Part shown: positions 5,589 to 14,620 of the stretch, piece by piece | Numbering within the stretch: the stretch's first letter is position 1 | Layout of the letters: the number at the start of each line of letters is the position of its first letter | NCBI GenBank assembly: GCA_035762175.1 | Contig: DASTPP010000388.1 | Span: 1-53,375, forward strand | Length of the DNA: 53,375 bases | Reading direction: 5' to 3' | DNA from: DASTPP01 sp035762175 | GTDB taxonomy: Bacteria; Myxococcota_A; Polyangia; Polyangiales; Polyangiaceae | Translations under genes and position numbers: made by a program | Notes under the pieces: model-generated | Seen by the model: the letters and a program-made list of their open reading frames with translations, nothing else | Database searches by the model: none | Told to the model about the DNA's origin: nothing

Positions 5589-7283
5589 ATGGATCACGAA
5601 ATCGGGATCGCGTGTGGCCATTGTGACGCTTACAACGCGATGGGTACGTTGCGTTGTTCGGTCTGCCAGCACGATCTTGCCCTCTTTTCGTCGCCGAGAG
5701 AGGCCTCCGGCCGTGCGCAAGAGGGTCGGGTTTCGTCCAACCCCATGAGCCCGGGCTCGTCGAACCGTCTGCAACCGGTCTCGTCGAACCGGGCGAACTT
5801 GATTTCGTCGGGGCCTTCGCAGCAAGGGCCCGTCCTGCGGGGGCCCGAGCCGGGGGGGCCGAGCTCGGGGAGGGCGGGGCCGAGCTCCAGGGGGCTTGGG
5901 CCGAGCTCGGGGGGGCTTGGGCCGAGCTCGGGGGGGCTTGGGCCGAACTCGGGGGGGCTTGGGCCAAACTCGGCGGCGAGGGGGGGAAACCCGGGAGCGC
6001 TTGGACCGATCTCGGGGGTGAGGGGTGCGAGCCCTGGGGCCCTTGGGCCGATCTCGGGGGTGAGTGGGGGGAACCCAGGGGCGCTCGGGCCGGGCTCGGG
6101 GGCACCTGGGTCGGGGCCGGGCACCAAGGAGCCGGGGTCGGCGCCTTTGCCTTCTTCTGCTTCGGGCCAGCGGGGGCCGCTCTCGGGGGCCGGTGCGCCC
6201 GGGCCCGTTTCGTCGGGGCCCTTTCACCCTGCTTCTTCGGCGCGACGGGAGGCTGCTCCTCCCGCGGCGTCGCCTTTGCCTGCCTCGGGCGCTTCACGAA
6301 GCCTGGGCACCTACCCCGGCCGACCCGAGTCGCCGCCGGGCCGCGTGGCGACCGCGACGCCCGTCGTGGGCACGCCACGCCTTCCGCAGCGCCCCCCGCC
6401 GGCCGAGCAGCCCGCTAGCCGCGCGGGGGCCGCGCCGACGCCGGGGGCGGCCCCGGGTCGGCGCCCGCCCCCTTCGTACGCCAACCTTACCCACGAGGAA
6501 CTGATGGAGCAGGCGCGCAACTACCTGTGCTGGCAGTGCTATACGCCCGTGCCCTCGGGTCACAAGTTCTGCGGTCGCTGTGGGGCGGAGGTGCCGCAAG
6601 AAATACTCAACGCGCGGACGCTCTTCTTCAGCGACATGCAGAACCCGGCCAAGGCGCGGCTGATTCTGATCCGCGGCGAGGGCATGGACGGGCTCTCGTT
6701 CCACCTCAAGATGGATCAGCACGTGGTGGGGCGCCGCGGCCACATCGAGTTCCCCGATGATGTGTTCGTCTCGCCCAAGCACGCGAACTTCTTCTATCGC
6801 GACAACAAGCTGGTGGTGCGCGACGAGGGCTCGCTCAACGGCATCTACGTGCGGGTGCGGGGCACGGTCGAGGTGAGCCCGGGCGACACGTTCTTGGCGG
6901 GCGAGCAGGTGTTCCGGCTCGACCCGAACCCGAAGCCGAGCGACGGCCTCGACCCCGACGGCACGTACTTCTATTCGTCGCCGAAGTACCCGAGCCCGTT
7001 TCGCATCACGCAGATCTTGCAAGGCGGTTCGCTCGGCATGACGGTGTGCTCGCGCGGCAACGCCCTGCAGCTCGGGCGCGAGGGCGGCGATCTCAACTTT
7101 CCCGCCGACGTGTACATGTCGGGGTCGCATTGCCGCATCGAGGAGACGAACGGCAAGTACTTCTTGACCGATCTCAACAGCCGCAACGGCACCTACGTTC
7201 GCATCAAGAGCGAGCGCGAGCTCGGCCACGGCGACTACCTGTTCATCGGGCGCAAGCTGATGCGGGTCGAGCTGAATAGCTGA
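5589..7283 (+). CDS. Zinc-ribbon protein with two FHA domains
   Basis: About 564 aa in four parts. An N-terminal CGHC...CSVC zinc ribbon (Cys 9, 12, 23, 26) is followed by about 250 residues of Gly/Pro/Ser repeats, then a second ribbon (CWQC...CGRC), and finally two forkhead-associated domains, each with the G-R, S-x-x-H and N-G signatures (GRRGHIEF, SPKHANF, SLNGIYV; GREGGDLNF, SGSHCRI, SRNGTYV). FHA domains bind phosphothreonine, so this is a likely partner of Ser/Thr kinases such as the one at 23401. The ATG at 5589 is preferred over an in-frame TTG at 5529 because it places the first ribbon near the N-terminus. Confidence 0.85.
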   Translation: MDHEIGIACGHCDAYNAMGTLRCSVCQHDLALFSSPREASGRAQEGRVSSNPMSPGSSNRLQPVSSNRANLISSGPSQQGPVLRGPEPGGPSSGRAGPSSRGLGPSSGGLGPSSGGLGPNSGGLGPNSAARGGNPGALGPISGVRGASPGALGPISGVSGGNPGALGPGSGAPGSGPGTKEPGSAPLPSSASGQRGPLSGAGAPGPVSSGPFHPASSARREAAPPAASPLPASGASRSLGTYPGRPESPPGRVATATPVVGTPRLPQRPPPAEQPASRAGAAPTPGAAPGRRPPPSYANLTHEELMEQARNYLCWQCYTPVPSGHKFCGRCGAEVPQEILNARTLFFSDMQNPAKARLILIRGEGMDGLSFHLKMDQHVVGRRGHIEFPDDVFVSPKHANFFYRDNKLVVRDEGSLNGIYVRVRGTVEVSPGDTFLAGEQVFRLDPNPKPSDGLDPDGTYFYSSPKYPSPFRITQILQGGSLGMTVCSRGNALQLGREGGDLNFPADVYMSGSHCRIEETNGKYFLTDLNSRNGTYVRIKSERELGHGDYLFIGRKLMRVELNS

Positions 7284-7300
7284 GCGGGCCCCGGCGCCCG

Positions 7301-7426
7301 ACCCCGGGCCCCGGTCGCGCGACGGGGTCTCGGGCTCTCGGGGGGCCCCGGCCGCCCGATGGGGCCTCGGGCTCTCGGAGGGCCCCGGTCGCGCGACGGG
7401 GCTCGGGGCCCCGGTCGCCCGGGGGC
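7301..7426. repeat. GC-rich tandem repeat, about 46-bp unit
   Basis: About three imperfect copies of a unit containing GGGCCCCGGTCGCGCGACGG and CTCGGGCTCTCGG fill the gap before the DUF167 gene. No gene is seen in it. Similar short repeats occur elsewhere in the window. Confidence 0.6.
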
Positions 7427-7459
7427 AAGGCGCGGGCGGAAAGGTGATTCGCTACCGCA

Positions 7460-7792
7460 ATGGAGGCCGTCAACGAAGCGCTCTCGCTCAGCGAACGCGG
7501 CCCCGCCGTGCGCTTCGGCGTGTACGTCAAGCCGCGCGCGTCGAAGACGGCGCTCGCGGGCGTGCGCGAGGGGCAGCTCGTCGTGGCCGTGGCGGCGGCT
7601 CCGGTCGAGGGCGAGGCGAACGGCGAGCTCGTGCGGGCGCTGGGCGAGCTCTTGGGGGTGCCCCGCCGGCAGGTGCGCATCGTCGCGGGTCAGGGCGGGC
7701 GCTCGAAGGTGGTCGAGGTCGAAGGGCTCTCGGCAGGCGAGGTGCGGGCTCGCCTGGCGCCGGCGGCCGGGGCCCCGGGTCGGGGGCCCTGA
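7460..7792 (+). CDS. DUF167 / UPF0235 (YggU-like) protein
   Basis: A 110-aa protein of the small conserved DUF167 family: VYVKPRASKTALAG near residue 21 and the APVEGEANGELVRALGELLGV block are its hallmarks. The biochemical role of the family is not settled. dapF starts 22 bases downstream, so the two are probably co-transcribed. The length fits the family (about 100 aa) with a short Pro/Gly-rich tail. Confidence 0.85.
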   Translation: MEAVNEALSLSERGPAVRFGVYVKPRASKTALAGVREGQLVVAVAAAPVEGEANGELVRALGELLGVPRRQVRIVAGQGGRSKVVEVEGLSAGEVRARLAPAAGAPGRGP

Positions 7793-7814
7793 AAGGGCGG
7801 GGAAGGTCAAACCA

Positions 7815-8596
<782 letters not shown>

Positions 8597-8600
<4 letters not shown>

Positions 8601-10318
8601 ACGACGTCGCCCGCGCCGACCGGCTGCGCGTCCTGGCGCTCGCCGCCAGCGACGACGACGCGGCCCTGCTCTACGACGCGTTCGCCGCCGCGGGCGACGA
8701 GGTGTTGAGCTTCGTCGACATGCACGCGGCGCTCGCCGCGTCCGAGCACGCGCTGCCCGATCTCGCCCTCGTCGACGTCGCCATGCAACAGGGGGCGGGC
8801 CTCGCGCTGGTGCACCACCTCAAGTCGCAGTCGTCGCGCATCGACGTCTACGCGATCGCGTCGCCCGAGGCGCTCGAGGCGGGGGCGCAGGCCGTCTCGC
8901 TCGGCGCGCGGGCGGTCATCGTGCGGCCGCTGAGCGGCGACGAGCTCTTGAACGCCGCGCGCGCGGTGCGCGAGTCGCGGGCGGTCGAGCGCGATCGGCG
9001 GGCCCTCGTGGCCGAGGTCGAGGCGTCGCGGCGCGAGGTGGCGTACGCGCTGCGCCTGGCGGCGCTGGGGGCGTCCGAGAGGCCCGAGCGGCTGCCGATC
9101 GATCTGCTCGCCTTGCTCGGCGAGGTGAGCGGGGCGCGCGTCGCGGCGCTCTACGAGCCGAGGCCGGGAGGGCCCTCGGGCGCGCTGCGGCGCAAGGCGC
9201 TCTTGGGCGAGCTGCCCGACGCGCCGGCCTTCTGCGATCTCGAGGGCCTGCGGGCGCTCGGCCGCCGCCCGGGCCACTCGGTCGTGCCGCTGACGCTGGG
9301 CCCGAAGCCGGTCGGTCACCTGGTGCTCGGCAGCCCCCACGCGGGCGGGGCGCGGGGGCCGAAGCTCTCGCCGCTGCTCGCGGCGCAGGCCGCGCTGGTG
9401 CTCATGTCGCTCGCGGCGCCGATGGCCGACGTGCGCGGCCTCGAAGCGCTGCCGCTCTTGTCGTTCTTGCAGGCAGGGACTTCGCTGCTCACCACGACGG
9501 GCGCCGAGTTCGGCGCGACGCTGGCGGCGCTGCGCCCCCTCGGCGACGCGGGCCGGCGCCCGGCCGAAGACGAGGGCGAGATGCCCGAGCCCGAGGCGCT
9601 GCTCGGCGCCGCCCGGAGCGAGGGCGGACTGGCCGGGCGGGGCGAAGACGGCACGCTTTTTCTACTCTTTCCCGAATTCGATCGCCTGGCGCACCACGCC
9701 CGGCGCCGCCGGCTCTGGGGGGTGCTCAGCCGGGCCGGGGCGCGTCCTTCGCTCGGGCTCGGGGTGGCCGGGGTGCGGGCCCGGGGCGAGGGGGCGCTGC
9801 GGGGGGCGCTGCGGCGGGCGCTGCGGCGGGCCGAGGCGTCCGAGCACTCGCCGGCGCGCCGCCCCGAGCTCGCGGCGTTGCCCTTCGCCGAGCTGCTCGA
9901 CGCGCTGGTCTGGGCGGGGTCGGGGTCGCCGCAGCGGCCGGCCTCGGCGCTGCAGGCGCTCGATCTGCCCTCGGCGGACGCGACGGCGGTCGCCTCGCGG
10001 GCGCTCGAAGAGGTGGCGAGGCTCGGCGAAGTCTCGGTGTCGGTGTCGGGGCGGCAGGGCAACGAAGGGGGCCCGCCCACGATCTTCGGGCGGGCGCTGG
10101 CGACGGGCCGGCCCCTCGGGCTGCGCTCGATGGGCCCCCCGGCCGAGGGGACGGGCACGCCCGAGGCGCTGGTGCTCTACGGCGAGCGCGGCGCCTACGC
10201 GCTGGCGGGCCGGAACACGCGCGGCATGTTCCACGGGGTGCATACCAGCGACGAGCTTTTGGCCGATCTCATCGCGCTTCGCCTCGCCGACCCGCGGGCG
10301 GGGGGGCAGGGGGGCTGA
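8597..10318 (+). CDS. Receiver-domain-like signalling protein
   Basis: A 573-aa protein. Residues 1 to about 115 look like a response-regulator receiver: acidic start SDDDAALLYDAF, a likely phospho-Asp in DLALVDVAMQ, and IVRPLSGDELL in place of the usual K-P motif, so the conserved Lys appears to be Arg. A coiled-coil-like Arg/Glu-rich segment follows, then a GAF-like region (VAALYEPRP...PLTLGPKPVGHLVLG). The rest is Ala/Arg-rich with no DNA-binding or kinase domain that I recognise. The GTG start overlaps the dapF stop. Signalling is inferred from the receiver fold. Confidence 0.65.
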
Positions 10319-10403
10319 GAGACGAGCGCGGCGCGGTCCGGACGAAGGGGGCCCGAGCGGGCAGGACTTGGCGGCCGCGCGGGGGCGGGGCTATGGTCGC
10401 CGG

Positions 10404-10898
10404 GTGCGAGGCGAAGGCCCGGGGGTGACGTTGGGCTCGGCCGACGACGTGAGGGCGCTGGCGACGTACGTCGAGCGTTGGTCGGCCGAGCGGGGCGTGA
10501 CGCGGGCGCGGCTGGTGGTGGCGACGTCGCCGGCGCGGCTGGCCTCGGTGGCGAAGGTGCTCGAGGGGCTGGTGGGGGCGGCGGCGGCGTCGCGGGCGCC
10601 GGCGGCCCCCGGGGTGCCGTACGAGCTGGCGCGGTTGCACCTGGCCGAGGGGGTCGATCTCGAGCTGATGGCCTTGCCGGCGTTCGAGTCGTTCGCGCCG
10701 CTCTGGCCGCTGGTGCTCGAGGGCAGCCTGGGGGCCATCAGCCTCGAGCCGCAGGCGAGCCGGGCCCTGCGCTCGGAGTGCGAGGCGCTCGGGGTGGGGC
10801 TGCTCGAGGCCGAACCCGACGAGGGCCCGGGGGGCGCCCCGGCGCACAACGTCGCGCGGCTCTTGCGGGCTGCCATCGAGCGCTTTGGGCTAGGGTTA
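10404..10898 (+). CDS. Unknown protein; 3' end uncertain, possible frameshift
   Basis: Codons from a GTG at 10404 (or 10425) encode about 165 residues of plausible protein (ADDVRALATYVERW, LELMALPAFESFAPLWPL, AISLEPQASRAL). The frame does not stop before the tetR gene and stays open across it to 11399, where the translation turns into Arg/Gly-rich shadow sequence. Both other frames stop within 20 bases of the tetR start, and one gives a GTGA overlap like the neighbouring junctions. A single-base indel near the GC-rich run at 10820-10890 would explain this. Family not recognised. Confidence 0.45.
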
Positions 10899-10902
10899 GG
10901 GC

Positions 10903-11586
10903 GTGAGCGACGTGCCGCCTCCTCCCGACGCGCCGCCCGCCAAGCGCGAGCGCAACGCGGCCGAGACCAAGCGCCGGCTGCTCGACGCGGCCGAGCGCGA
11001 GTTCGCGGCCAAGGGCTACGCGGGCGCGCGGCTGCGCGACGTGGCGCAGGCGGCCGGGGTGCAGCAGGCGCTCATTCACCACTACTTCGTCGACAAGGAC
11101 GGCCTCTACCGCGCGGTGCTCGACCGGGCGCTCGCCGAGACGGCGGCCGACTCGTGGACGATCGTCGAGCGGGGGCTCGGGGTCGAGAACCTGGTCGAGG
11201 CCTTCGTCGACCTGCTGGTGAGCTTTTGCGAGACGAACCCGAACCTGCTCGCCATCTTGCGGATGGAGGCGGCGAGCGGCACGAGCGTGGCCATCGACGT
11301 GATGCGCGAGCGGACCCAGCCGGTCTTCCGCGCGGTCGAGTCGCTGGTGCAGGCGATGCAGCGCGGCGGGCAGATTCGCGACGATCTGCCGGCCTCTGAC
11401 CTGATGCTCTCGGTGCTCTCGATGGTGTTTCTGCCGTTTCACGAAGCGCGGCTGCTCGAGGCGCTCGGCTCGACGGTGGGGCCGGCGCCCCTGCGCAAGC
11501 GCGCGATCGTCGAGGTGGTCTTGCGGGGCGCGCTGCCGCCGGGCGCCCCTTCGGCGGCGAAGGGCGGGCGGGGGGGGGTGCCGTGA
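10903..11586 (+). CDS. TetR/AcrR-family transcriptional regulator
   Basis: A 227-aa protein with an N-terminal TetR helix-turn-helix: ETKRRLLDAAEREFAAKGYAGARLRDVAQAAGVQQALIHHYFVDKDGLYRAV pattern at residues 21-71. The C-terminal half is the helical ligand and dimer domain; its ligand is unknown. The start is GTG, with GGGTTAGGG upstream as a weak ribosome site. The stop overlaps the pssA start by four bases (GTGA), so it may be co-expressed with phospholipid synthesis, though a regulatory link is only inferred. Confidence 0.9.
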   Translation: MSDVPPPPDAPPAKRERNAAETKRRLLDAAEREFAAKGYAGARLRDVAQAAGVQQALIHHYFVDKDGLYRAVLDRALAETAADSWTIVERGLGVENLVEAFVDLLVSFCETNPNLLAILRMEAASGTSVAIDVMRERTQPVFRAVESLVQAMQRGGQIRDDLPASDLMLSVLSMVFLPFHEARLLEALGSTVGPAPLRKRAIVEVVLRGALPPGAPSAAKGGRGGVP

Positions 11587-12209
11587 GCGACAAGCCGCGC
11601 CACTTCTCGATGATCCGCGACTTTCGGCTGGCCGACGTGCTGACGCTGGCCAACGGCTTCGCGGGTATGGGGGCCATTCTCGCGCTGATCAAGTACCAGG
11701 GCTCGGGCGAGGCGGGCTTTTTGTGGCTCGCCTTCGGGCTCTTTCCGGTGGCGCTCGTGTGCGATGTGCTCGACGGGCGCGTGGCGCGCAAGAGCCCGCG
11801 GGGCGCCTCGCCGCTCGGCCAGGAGCTCGACTCGCTCGCCGACGTCGTCTCGTTCGGGGTCGCGCCGGCGGTCTGCGGGTTCGTGCTGGGGCTTTCGGGC
11901 GGCTGGGACGCGCTCGCGCTCACCTACTTCGTCGGCTGCGGCATCAGCCGCCTGGCGCGCTACAACGTGACGGCCTCGGCGCTCGCCGGCCCGACGGGCA
12001 AGGTGAAGTACTACGAGGGCACGCCAATACCGACGAGCCTGGCGATCGTGGCGCTCTGGGCGTGGCTCGCGGGGCGGGGCTCGGTGGGGGCGGCGCTGCC
12101 AGGGGGGCGCTTCGAGCTGGGGCCCTGGGGGCTGCACCCGCTGGCGCTTCTGTACGCGGCGAGCGGCAGCGCCATGATCAGCAAGACGCTACGGATACCG
12201 AAGCCCTGA
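11583..12209 (+). CDS. pssA: CDP-diacylglycerol-serine O-phosphatidyltransferase
   Basis: A 208-aa membrane enzyme that makes phosphatidylserine, the precursor of phosphatidylethanolamine. The CDP-alcohol phosphatidyltransferase signature DGx2ARx8Gx3Dx3D is complete (from DVLDGRVARKS to LADVVSFG, about residues 61-92). Several hydrophobic helices follow, with RLARYN typical of the PssA type. It starts at a GTG overlapping the tetR stop and ends the operon-like run that begins with DUF167. The third multi-hairpin element begins 26 bases after its stop. Confidence 0.92.
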   Translation: MSDKPRHFSMIRDFRLADVLTLANGFAGMGAILALIKYQGSGEAGFLWLAFGLFPVALVCDVLDGRVARKSPRGASPLGQELDSLADVVSFGVAPAVCGFVLGLSGGWDALALTYFVGCGISRLARYNVTASALAGPTGKVKYYEGTPIPTSLAIVALWAWLAGRGSVGAALPGGRFELGPWGLHPLALLYAASGSAMISKTLRIPKP

Positions 12210-12235
12210 GGGGGCGGCGGGGGGGGTTGCCGGGC

Positions 12236-12462
12236 GCCCCGCACTGAAGTGCGGGGCACGGAGTAGCCCGTTGAAACGGCTCGTCAAGCCCACCCCTCGA
12301 TGAGGGTGGGCTCCGTCGCCGCGCGCGGCTTCGCGCGCTCGCCCGGCAAGCCAATGCCCGCGGGAGTCCGGCCTCAGCGAGGGCCGGACTTGGCGCGCCG
12401 GACCGGCCCGAGGCCGCGTGGCACGCTTTGGTGACGCCGTGCCCCGTACTTTAGTGCGGGGC
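12236..12462 (+). ncRNA. Multi-hairpin RNA-like element copy 3 (HEARO/omega-RNA-like)
   Basis: Third copy of the element. Hairpin 1 has a TGAA loop and a different stem from the other copies (12236-12257). ACGGAG (about 12257-12262) can pair with CTCCGT (12311-12316), enclosing GTTGAAACGGCTCGTCAAGC and hairpin 2 (12287-12312). The invariant GCTCGCCCGG, stem 4 (12365-12390) and the CGGCCCGAGGCCGCGTGGCAC block follow, then a closing hairpin (12441-12462) whose stem repeats hairpin 1. This copy shows the HEARO-like core best. No other gene is seen in the 333-base gap between pssA and the small basic gene. Confidence 0.6.
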
Positions 12463-12542
12463 CGCGCTGGGCGCGCCGAAGCACCCGCCGCCCGGGGCAG
12501 GGCTCGGGGCGGATCGGTCGTGCGCCCGGGAGGGGGCGGAGG

Positions 12543-12668
12543 TCAGCGGCGGTCGATCTGGTAGACGCGGGCGCGGCGGCGCTTGTTCTTGGCCTTGAGC
12601 TTGGCGCGGAAGCGGGCGCTGCGGTTGCGGTCGGTCTTGCGGGGCTTCTTCGAGAGCATCAAGAACAT
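12543..12668 (-). CDS. Very small, highly basic protein (41 aa)
   Basis: A 41-residue frame, MFLMLSKKPRKTDR at the start and VYQIDRR at the end, with about half of its residues Arg or Lys. GAGGACG lies 4 bases before the ATG on the minus strand, a strong ribosome site for this genome. Such composition is typical of ribosome-associated or RNA/DNA-binding microproteins, but I do not recognise the family. A less GC-rich stretch just upstream (about 12700-12720) may be its promoter. Reality of the gene rests on the ribosome site and the clean frame. Confidence 0.6.
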   Translation of the reverse strand: MFLMLSKKPRKTDRNRSARFRAKLKAKNKRRRARVYQIDRR

Positions 12669-12741
12669 GGCGTCCTCGGTCGGGCAAAAACGAAAGGGGC
12701 GCAGTAATTAGGGGATTATGGCCCCGCCCGCAAGGCCCACC

Positions 12742-13569
12742 TCAGGGGGCCTTTTCGAGGCCGGCGAGGGCGGCGGCGAAGCCCTCGCGGTAGGTCGGGT
12801 AGCGCAGGGTGACGCCGAGGCGGGCGAGGGCGCGGCGGGGGTCGACGGCGCGGCCGCCGCGCAGGCTGGGGTGCACCTGGTCGGGGGGGGCCGAGGGGGG
12901 CAGGGGCAGGCCCAAGCGCTGGCAGAGCCAGGAGACCACCTCGAGCTGGGGCGCGGGGGCCAGATCGCCGACGACGAAGGTCTCGCCCCGCTGGGCGGGG
13001 TCGAGGGCGGCGAGGGTGAGCGCGGCGAGATCGTCGAGGTGAATGCGCGAGAGGACGCCCGAGCCGTCGCCCGTCAGGCGGAAGCCGCCGGCGAGCAGGC
13101 GGCGGTGCAGGCCGGTCGTGGCGTCGTAGAGCCCGGGCGCGCGGAGCACGACGGCGCCCGCCTCGCGCCAGGCGGCCTCGGCGTCGAGGCGGGGCGCGGC
13201 GCGGGGGTCGTCGGGGGCGACCGGGGTCGCGTCGTCGACGGTGCCGACGTGGTGGCCATAGACGCCGGTCGACGAGATGTACACGAGGGCGCGCGCCCCG
13301 CGGCAGGCGGGCGCGAGGCGCCGGTCGGTGCTGCCGTCGGGGGGGAACGAGACGACGAGGTCGGCGCCGGGGGCGAGCGCGGCGAGATCGTCGGGCGAGA
13401 GCGCGGGGGCCACGACCGGGCGGATGCCGGCGGCCTCGAGCGCGGGGGCGCGCTCGGGCGAGCGCGTCGTGCCGACGAGCTCGCGCGCGCCGCGGGCGGC
13501 GCGGGCGACGGCGAGGGCGGCGGGGCCGACGCCGAGCAAGACGAGGGGGGGGCTTTGGCCTTCGCTCAT
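12742..13569 (-). CDS. NAD(P)-binding sugar-epimerase-like protein (YeeZ type)
   Basis: A 275-aa extended short-chain dehydrogenase/reductase. VLLGVGPAALAVARAA is the dinucleotide-binding loop, and YISSTGVYGHH carries the S-S-T-G-V-Y-G motif of the YeeZ/NAD-dependent epimerase group. SRIHLDDLA and the FVVGD segment fit the C-terminal substrate domain. The substrate is unknown. It is the last gene of a minus-strand pair with the DUF6492-like gene (33-base gap), so a role in surface sugars is possible but not shown. Confidence 0.8.
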   Translation of the reverse strand: MSEGQSPPLVLLGVGPAALAVARAARGARELVGTTRSPERAPALEAAGIRPVVAPALSPDDLAALAPGADLVVSFPPDGSTDRRLAPACRGARALVYISSTGVYGHHVGTVDDATPVAPDDPRAAPRLDAEAAWREAGAVVLRAPGLYDATTGLHRRLLAGGFRLTGDGSGVLSRIHLDDLAALTLAALDPAQRGETFVVGDLAPAPQLEVVSWLCQRLGLPLPPSAPPDQVHPSLRGGRAVDPRRALARLGVTLRYPTYREGFAAALAGLEKAP

Positions 13570-13602
13570 GGGGCGGGGGGCGTCGGGGCGCGGGGCCCCG
13601 GG

Positions 13603-14529
13603 TCAGTAGGCCTCGATCTGCTGGTGGCCGGCGGCGAGCTGCAGGCCGATGTAGCGCTCGGCGAAGTCGTCGGTGGTGAGCCGCGCGGCGCGGGCGCGTT
13701 CGATGGCCTCGTCGGTGATGAAGTGGAGGAAGTAGCACTCGGTGACGAAGCGCTTGGGCAGGCCGCGGTAGACCTCCCATTCGCCCATCCAGATGGCCTC
13801 CCAGGGGGAGTAGCGGATGAGATCGGCGGCGCGCAGGCCGCGGGGGGCGAGCAGCTCGCGCTCGAGCGCCTCGAAGCTCGCGCGCGTCCAGACGGGCATG
13901 GGCTGAAAGTGGAGCTCGGGGCCCTCGCGGCCGAAGAAGGCCTGGATGCGGGGGATGCGCGTCTCGAGGGGGCTCTTGGCGACGGCGTCGACGTAGCGCT
14001 GCGTCCAGGGGATGGCGAGCTGCGGCCGGCCGGTGCGCATGCGCAGGAGGCCCTCGACGTCGGGCAGGTCGAGGTCGCCCTCGCCGCGGAGGTAGTCGAC
14101 GATCTTGCGCTCGTGCCGGTCGTACACGTGCAGGATGCGCGAGGCGACGAACGCGACGTTGCCCGCGGGGTCGACGAAGTCGGACTCGGAGAAGGGCCGC
14201 ACGAAGGCGCAGTCGGAGTCGACGATGAGCCAGGCGTCGGCGAAGCCGAGGCGCCAGGCCTCGAGCTTGACGACCTGCTGCGAGCGCCAGCTTTGCTTGA
14301 CGCCGCGGCCGAGGATGGCCTCGTCGCTGACGAGCTCGGCGCTCGCGGCGGGCAGGCGCGCGCGGAAGAGGGCGAGGTCGTCGGCGGGGACGCTGAGGAC
14401 GAGGGGCATGGGGTCGCGCGCGTAGCGCTGCACGGACTCGACGAGGCGCACGCAGCGTTGCACGTCGCGGCGGAAGCTCTTGCAAAAGAGCGCGAAGCGC
14501 GGGCGTGACGTCGGGGCCGGCTCGGGCAT
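13603..14529 (-). CDS. DUF6492-like glycosyltransferase-type protein
   Basis: About 308 aa with the pattern of DUF6492 proteins found in polysaccharide loci: FALFCKSFRRDVQRC near the start, LVLSVPADDLALF, WRSQQVVKLEAWRL, and the DSDCAF motif at the position of the metal-binding DxD of family-2-like glycosyltransferases. The ATG at 14529 starts just before the conserved region; the frame continues upstream only as low-complexity sequence antisense to wzx. It diverges from the flippase gene and is likely part of the same surface-polysaccharide group. Confidence 0.7.
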   Translation of the reverse strand: MPEPAPTSRPRFALFCKSFRRDVQRCVRLVESVQRYARDPMPLVLSVPADDLALFRARLPAASAELVSDEAILGRGVKQSWRSQQVVKLEAWRLGFADAWLIVDSDCAFVRPFSESDFVDPAGNVAFVASRILHVYDRHERKIVDYLRGEGDLDLPDVEGLLRMRTGRPQLAIPWTQRYVDAVAKSPLETRIPRIQAFFGREGPELHFQPMPVWTRASFEALERELLAPRGLRAADLIRYSPWEAIWMGEWEVYRGLPKRFVTECYFLHFITDEAIERARAARLTTDDFAERYIGLQLAAGHQQIEAY

Positions 14530-14620
14530 GGGGCGCCGAGTCTCGCTTGGCGCCGGCGGCTTGCCAAGCGGGCCGGCGTAGAGCTTCCCGCGCCGGCGTG
14601 CTACGCCCTGGCGCGGCGCG

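Noticed and set aside
10888..10900. Telomere-like CTAGGGTTAGGG
   Set aside because: Only two units, within a gene junction; chance occurrence.
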